Shown one piece after another: positions 59,857 to 64,000 of a DNA stretch of 64,000 nucleotides. Position numbers and translations under genes: made by a program. Source of the stretch: CAZICM01 sp964537685 (lineage in GTDB: Bacteria > Myxococcota_A > Polyangia > Polyangiales > Polyangiaceae); contig CAZICM010000043.1 of NCBI GenBank assembly GCA_964537685.1, forward strand, positions 1 through 64,000, written 5' to 3'. The stretch's first letter is position 1, and every line of letters starts with the position of its first letter. Below the pieces are notes generated by a model, which searched no databases, was not told the origin of the DNA, and saw nothing but the letters and a program-made list of their open reading frames with translations.

Positions 59857-61718
59857 CGTCCCACCTCCCACCACTTCACATTGGCGGGCGGCGGCCCGTC
59901 CACATTGGTCGCGCAGTGCACTTCACCCAGAAGCGCGTGATAAAGATCCCAGTCATCCACGAAATTGATCAGCAACCCCTCTCCATCGGAGGCGAGCTGA
60001 TTCACCGGTGTTCCAAGCCGATCGCGCAAGTCTTTGCGGAAAAGATCCTCGCCGAAAATCACCGGCCCAAAGGGGTCGGCGATGGCCGCGACATTGCCTA
60101 TCGGCAGCATATTCACCGTGCCTGGATTGAAGGCAACAAGACCTCCCTCCATGTCCTCTTCGAACAAGAAGGGTACTTCGATGATTTCGTCGTCGGCCAA
60201 GCCCACCGCCGTGCGCAGCTTCTCGAGCATGCTGTCGATTTCTGTCTGAGCCTGCTGAGACCATTGCATCAAATCGACATCGGCCAGCGCCGCATCGATA
60301 GAAATGGCAGCGCTTGTTCCGTCCCACCATTTCTTTCCAACAAACATTTTCGTTGCGCCATAACCATCGGCCGATGCCTTTTCCAGCATGGCTTTCGCAA
60401 GCTTTGGCGATGCCACAAGCAGCTTCCAGCCCCGGGCTGTTTTCGCGGGTACGTAGCTGAATACTTCGTCAACATGACCAACGGTCAGCCATGATGTGTT
60501 CACGCTGATGGCAGGCGCTTGAACCATCTGCGCTTCATAGAAATCGCGCGTTTCAGGGAGCACGCCCGAGCCGTAAATAATGCGTCCGCTGGGAAAGCTT
60601 TCGCTTCCGTTGGTATAGGGCGGCAATAAATCGTGATTGCCATGCGAGTCGTAGGTGTCGCCTGTGTTGGGCTCTTTGTAGATCTGGATAACCGCTCTGT
60701 CAGGGCCGAATTTGTTGTCCATCAGCCAGCCGATGGGCAATTCAACACCCTGCTGTGACCACGGCCTCGGGTTGTAGACACGCATTCCCTGCACCGTTCC
60801 ATCCGGCCCAGGAACCGATGTCCACGCCGTCTGAAACCAATCCTGAACCCATTGGTCGTAATACGTGCCTGTCTTGAGGTACTTCACATCGGCCTTCGCC
60901 AGCGGAAGGGCGAGCTGCATCGTGAAATTTGCATCGTACGAGTCCGAGTAGGCCGTATCGAATACCGAGAGATTGCCAAACATCATCCAAGGCGCGACGC
61001 GCATTTTGGCCCGATCGATTCCATCGGCGTTTTCATCGGACGCAATGACCGCGCCGTCTTGATCGAGCACCGAATAGCTAAGCTCCACCATGCCGTTCCA
61101 CGCCGCAGGATCGGCCGAGATGCGGAAATGCCTGCCTTCTATGGCCAGCGTAAGACCCGCGCGCACTTCCTCCGCGCTTAGCTTGAGCTCCGTCACATAG
61201 TCGCAAGGCGTGTTTTTATCCGCGCACGCGCCAACACTTCCCGCTGCAGGTGTGTACTGCGCATCCGCGCCCTTTTTCCAAATGCGCACATGCTCGGCCG
61301 ATATCGCGTCCAATCCGAACTTGCCGGCCGCGCCATCGGGCGCATCGGGCCAAGGCTGAATCTGAATGAGCGCCAGATCCTTTTCATCTTCAGGGCCATT
61401 CACTTTTTCGTCGTCCGCATCCGCAACGCCGTCGGCATCGTCATCGTCCACGTTGGCCAAAAACGACGCCCCAACATCCTTGCCCCATTCGTTCTCCTTC
61501 ACCGCGGCAGCCGAATCATCGGCATTCACCACACCATCCCGGTTTGAATCCACGGCGATGTCGATCACGGTCGGCGGGTCGGGAGGCGGAGGCGGCGGAG
61601 GCGGATTGGTTGTCGTTTTTACAACCGACTCGTCATCACCTCCGCACGCCGCCATCAGCAAGGCAAAACATCCCCACGCGCCTCTCTTCAGCCATCGTCT
61701 GAACCTGAACATGCGCAC
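59853..61718 (-). CDS. Peptidylarginine deiminase (PAD)-type lipoprotein
   Basis: 621 residues, lipobox LMAAC (Cys25). The C-terminal two thirds match vertebrate-type PAD: WVQD (Asp293, the equivalent of PAD4 Asp350), GHVDEVFSYVP (His415 and Asp417, equivalents of His471 and Asp473), MLEKASADGYG region, DPFGPVIFGED, and the end GEVHCATN with Cys602 (PAD4 Cys645) and NVKWWEV. All four catalytic residues are present. Asp-rich putative calcium loops near the N-terminus (DSNRDGVVNADD at 57-68, DDDDADGVADADD at 91-103) fit the known calcium dependence. It should convert protein arginine to citrulline outside the cytoplasm. It overlaps the HEAT gene by 4 bp. Agmatine deiminase/PPAD-type enzymes are a different branch. 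Confidence 0.9.
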   Translation of the reverse strand: MRMFRFRRWLKRGAWGCFALLMAACGGDDESVVKTTTNPPPPPPPPDPPTVIDIAVDSNRDGVVNADDSAAAVKENEWGKDVGASFLANVDDDDADGVADADDEKVNGPEDEKDLALIQIQPWPDAPDGAAGKFGLDAISAEHVRIWKKGADAQYTPAAGSVGACADKNTPCDYVTELKLSAEEVRAGLTLAIEGRHFRISADPAAWNGMVELSYSVLDQDGAVIASDENADGIDRAKMRVAPWMMFGNLSVFDTAYSDSYDANFTMQLALPLAKADVKYLKTGTYYDQWVQDWFQTAWTSVPGPDGTVQGMRVYNPRPWSQQGVELPIGWLMDNKFGPDRAVIQIYKEPNTGDTYDSHGNHDLLPPYTNGSESFPSGRIIYGSGVLPETRDFYEAQMVQAPAISVNTSWLTVGHVDEVFSYVPAKTARGWKLLVASPKLAKAMLEKASADGYGATKMFVGKKWWDGTSAAISIDAALADVDLMQWSQQAQTEIDSMLEKLRTAVGLADDEIIEVPFLFEEDMEGGLVAFNPGTVNMLPIGNVAAIADPFGPVIFGEDLFRKDLRDRLGTPVNQLASDGEGLLINFVDDWDLYHALLGEVHCATNVDGPPPANVKWWEVGR

Positions 61719-61815
61719 TTCTCCTTTGTCTTTTCCAGCACGTCAGGTGCCTGTCCGGCGTGCAGAGAAGACGTCTTGAAATGCTATCGCCGGAAGGCAA
61801 AGAAGCGATTCGTGT

Positions 61816-62241
61816 TCAGACAAGGCCGGTTAAAGATCGCAGGATCAGGCCCAATCCAAAAGACATGCCATTGGCCACAAGCGCCACGCCTAAAGCGCGA
61901 ACAAGACCAAGGCGCGGAAATACAAGCGCATAAAAAGCCGTCTCGGAAAGCACGGCCCAGGTCTCCGCAATCAGCACCATCGTCGGATAAGGCACCGGAA
62001 TGCTCGGAATGATGAACCACACCGATGGATGGCTCGCCAGATTCGCAAATCCAATCAGCGCCAAGGTTCTCGCGATATCGATGCCCGTCCAGGCACGGGG
62101 CTGTTCGGTTTCGCCTTGTCCGCTGGGCACGAGAAAGGGCGGCCCCGCCAAGATCCAGCGCATCAAAAAATAGGCCGCGGCAAGCTCAACCGTAAGCGTC
62201 AGCCCAAAAGCCTTTGCCCATGCGTAGGTATAGGAATTCAT
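61816..62241 (-). CDS. Small multi-spanning membrane protein
   Basis: 141 residues with about four hydrophobic segments (TLTVELAAAYFLMRWIL, ARTLALIGFANLA, AETWAVLSETAFYALVF, ALVANGMSFGLGLIL). A Pro/Gln-rich loop (PSGQGETEQPRAW) follows the first one. No family is recognised. It starts 6 bp after the upstream beta-propeller lipoprotein gene ends and lies 97 bp before the PAD gene, on the same strand, so it may be part of one transcription unit. Confidence 0.78.
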   Translation of the reverse strand: MNSYTYAWAKAFGLTLTVELAAAYFLMRWILAGPPFLVPSGQGETEQPRAWTGIDIARTLALIGFANLASHPSVWFIIPSIPVPYPTMVLIAETWAVLSETAFYALVFPRLGLVRALGVALVANGMSFGLGLILRSLTGLV

Positions 62242-62247
62242 GAATCG

Positions 62248-63336
62248 CTAGCGCGGATTGGGTTCGGGAATGGACGCCAAAGCCGGAGCGAGGCCCACCG
62301 CAACCGCCGGTTCGACATCGCCCACGCTCTGCTTTTGCGTCACGAAGAGAAACGAAAAATCTTTGTAGATCAGCACCGCAGGATCGTGAGGCTCGCGCGT
62401 CGAACCAGCGCCAAATACAGGCGATGCGGCTTTATCAAATGGCCCATCGCTTCCTGAACGCGCGGCCAATGCAATGGTGATCCGCCCCTCGGCATTGGTG
62501 GCCCGGTAGTACAGAAGCAACAGCGTTTCGCCGAAATGAGACGTTTTGAGCGCGCAGCCGGGCGATCCAACCGATGCGCCGTCGTACACGGCACTTTCTT
62601 CTTCGGGCAGCGATGGCTCGAGCGCAGGTGCGTTGCCCATGCGCATCCATACAAGCCCATCGACCGATGCGGCTTCGCCGATGCTCGAACGGCCATTGTT
62701 CTCGATTTCATAAAACATTCGGAACGAGCCATCCGCGAGCCTCAGCACACTCGGACTCTTTGGAACGGCTCCCGCTTCCCATCCGCCCGAACCGGCCTCG
62801 AGCACAGGCATGCTCTCTCTCGTAAATGCATGGCCATCGGGACTTCTAGCCAGCCCAATCCCGCCCTCGGCCGCGTAGTACATCCACACTTCGCCATTCA
62901 GCAGCAACACATCCGGCTGCCCTACAAAAGCGCCTTCCCACGCCTCTTGAGGCTCGAGCACGATCTCGCTCGCCCGATCGAAAGAACGCGCATCGAGCGC
63001 TCCATAGCGGGCAATTACTCGAGGCGGCGCAGAAGGATCGCTTCCTTCATCGCCTTGTGCCACATAGCCCGCAATCTCAAACGTGCTGGGATCGCCGTCG
63101 ATATCGAGCACCGATACATCCCGGGGAAAGGTGTCTTTATCGAACAGCGCATTGGGCGCCGATCGCGAGTTGCCTATCTCGCCTGGACGCAAGGGCCTAA
63201 ATGGCCCAATTCCCGCATTGGGAAGCTCGGCGCCGCCCTTGTCATTCGGTTGATCTTCATCGCCGTCATGAGCCGCCAGCGTCGCGCAGCCGCCTAAGAG
63301 CAGCGAAAGCAAAAGCCCTATCCCTCGCGTTCTCAC
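62248..63336 (-). CDS. Lipoprotein with GH43/GH32-like beta-propeller
   Basis: The signal ends in LLGGC (Cys17). The mature part shows repeated blade-like strands of the kind GQPDVLLLNGEVWMYYAAEGG, SPSVLRLADGSFRMFYEI and GETLLLLYYRAT, plus ALAARSGSDGPFDKA, resembling five-bladed propellers of glycoside hydrolase families 43/32/68 and related binding proteins. Catalytic acids of those enzymes cannot be assigned, so it may only bind. It starts 15 bp after the FadL-like gene ends and is 6 bp from the next gene, suggesting one operon. Confidence 0.78.
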   Translation of the reverse strand: MRTRGIGLLLSLLLGGCATLAAHDGDEDQPNDKGGAELPNAGIGPFRPLRPGEIGNSRSAPNALFDKDTFPRDVSVLDIDGDPSTFEIAGYVAQGDEGSDPSAPPRVIARYGALDARSFDRASEIVLEPQEAWEGAFVGQPDVLLLNGEVWMYYAAEGGIGLARSPDGHAFTRESMPVLEAGSGGWEAGAVPKSPSVLRLADGSFRMFYEIENNGRSSIGEAASVDGLVWMRMGNAPALEPSLPEEESAVYDGASVGSPGCALKTSHFGETLLLLYYRATNAEGRITIALAARSGSDGPFDKAASPVFGAGSTREPHDPAVLIYKDFSFLFVTQKQSVGDVEPAVAVGLAPALASIPEPNPR

Positions 63337-63351
63337 GGCCGATCCTCCCTC

Positions 63352-64000
63352 TTAAAATGTCGCGCTCAGTGTTCCGCCGCCGCCGTACATCAAGCCATCC
63401 GCCGTGTAATCGCCCACAAAATCGGCGGCGCTCTGTTTATCCATCGTCCGCTCGGGCAACACCGAGAATTGGGCATGCATATCCAGCTCGATAGAACCCG
63501 GAACGATGGCCACCAAGCCATTGAGGCGTAAACCCATGCCCACACTAAAGGTATGCCGATCGGCATCGACATAATTGCTAAACCCGCGCTGCTCGGGCAC
63601 AGGCGAAAGTTCGTAGGCATAGCCAGCCCGCACAGGCCACTCGATGCTGGAAGCGCTTTTGGATTCGGCATCCCGCGCTTTGGCCGATCCCAGCAGCGGA
63701 ATCACATATTCAACACCGATACGAGGCACGATCCGATCTTCAAAGTTCGTTGGTTTACGCTCGGTCGGCTTTGGATCTTCAGGAAGCTCTACAGGCAAAC
63801 CCTCGGGCAATTGGGCTTCCAAATGCGATTTCGTCTGAGCCGTCGGGCTTTCATACGCGGACCAATTCACCCAAGTGAGATCGATATTCACGCGCAGCCC
63901 GCGCACCCTCTGAAAGCTTGCCCCGAGCACCAACTGCTGCGGCAGAAATCCATCGATTGTGTACGACTCAAGCGCATAGCGAAGCGGAATCTCAATACCG
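63352..64000 (-). CDS. FadL/OmpP1-type outer-membrane transporter (partial)
   Basis: The frame stays open to the window edge, so the N-terminus is missing. The visible part begins GIEIPLRYALESYTIDGFLPQ and includes QLVLGASFQRVRGLRVNIDLTWVNWSAY, the FadL pattern of a beta-barrel with a conserved strand ending in W-x-x-Y, and ends with a terminal strand (GGGGTLSATF). FadL proteins take up fatty acids or hydrophobic compounds. The strands use codons like their neighbours. It heads the operon with the beta-propeller lipoprotein (15-bp gap). Confidence 0.8.
   Translation of the reverse strand, partial: GIEIPLRYALESYTIDGFLPQQLVLGASFQRVRGLRVNIDLTWVNWSAYESPTAQTKSHLEAQLPEGLPVELPEDPKPTERKPTNFEDRIVPRIGVEYVIPLLGSAKARDAESKSASSIEWPVRAGYAYELSPVPEQRGFSNYVDADRHTFSVGMGLRLNGLVAIVPGSIELDMHAQFSVLPERTMDKQSAADFVGDYTADGLMYGGGGTLSATF

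Noticed and set aside
1..64000. CRISPR array, tRNA, rRNA or prophage structural genes
   Set aside because: No regularly spaced 25-40 bp repeats with unique spacers, no cloverleaf-like sequence and no phage head or tail genes were seen; the tandem repeats found have no spacers.

Overview
The window (64 kb, G+C-rich by eye) looks like a chromosomal segment of a Myxococcota-type (former Deltaproteobacteria) Gram-negative bacterium. This rests on the many lipoproteins with poly-Ser, Gly/Pro-rich or Asp-repeat segments, an Oar-like TonB-dependent receptor with its own TonB/ExbB/ExbD set, FHA, SUMF1, PEGA, HEAT and TPR proteins, a large STAND ATPase, and paired M16 peptidases. No rRNA, tRNA, CRISPR array or intact insertion sequence was recognised, and no genus can be named from the sequence alone.

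Layout. 1-3.5 kb: the tail of a polymorphic toxin with its Imm26-type immunity gene, then a decayed copy of the same pre-toxin linker running into 21-bp repeats, then a small operon (unknown protein, cupin, NlpE-like lipoprotein). 3.5-10.9 kb: an accessory island of two large minus-strand genes one base apart, a half-CHAT/STAND/TPR protein followed by a single-chain type IIG restriction-modification enzyme; this is my main candidate for an undescribed defence system. 11-16.6 kb: secreted SUMF1-like protein, metallophosphoesterase, cold-shock protein, an FHA protein fused to a CpaF-like domain without a Walker A, and peptide deformylase. 16.6-25 kb: a housekeeping minus-strand cluster read in the order yceD, rpmF, fabH, two unusual genes, fabD, fabG, acpP, fabF, nrdR, ribD, with no plsX where it usually lies.

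25-43.6 kb: membrane glycosyltransferase-like protein, a catalytic plus non-catalytic M16 peptidase pair, lepA, a ribbon-helix-helix regulator, two paralogous lipoproteins with D-x-D/N-x-DG repeats, a cupin, an RluB-type pseudouridine synthase, a RavA/MoxR-like ATPase divergent from a large membrane protein, PduO-type adenosyltransferase, a rhodanese-MoeB fusion and a Uma2 protein. 43.6-46.3 kb: a second accessory patch with an 86-bp tandem repeat, an orphan ParA and a truncated HATPase/AlbA_2-type remnant. 46.3-51.6 kb: several lineage-specific proteins, a MerR-TPR regulator, a 125-bp palindromic element, a PEGA lipoprotein, a Gly/Pro-rich FxLYD membrane protein and a DUF507-like protein with a histone-H1-like tail.

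51.6-58.9 kb is one functional unit: tonB, exbB, exbD, exbD on the minus strand, divergent from an Oar-type receptor and its lipoprotein. These should together energise and carry out outer-membrane uptake. 58.9-64 kb holds a minus-strand series: FadL-like porin (cut by the window edge), beta-propeller lipoprotein, small membrane protein, a vertebrate-type peptidylarginine deiminase (PAD) lipoprotein with all four catalytic residues and Asp-rich putative calcium sites, and a HEAT-repeat protein overlapping the PAD gene by 4 bp. The PAD gene is the second highlight. All family assignments were made by reading motifs; no searches were run.
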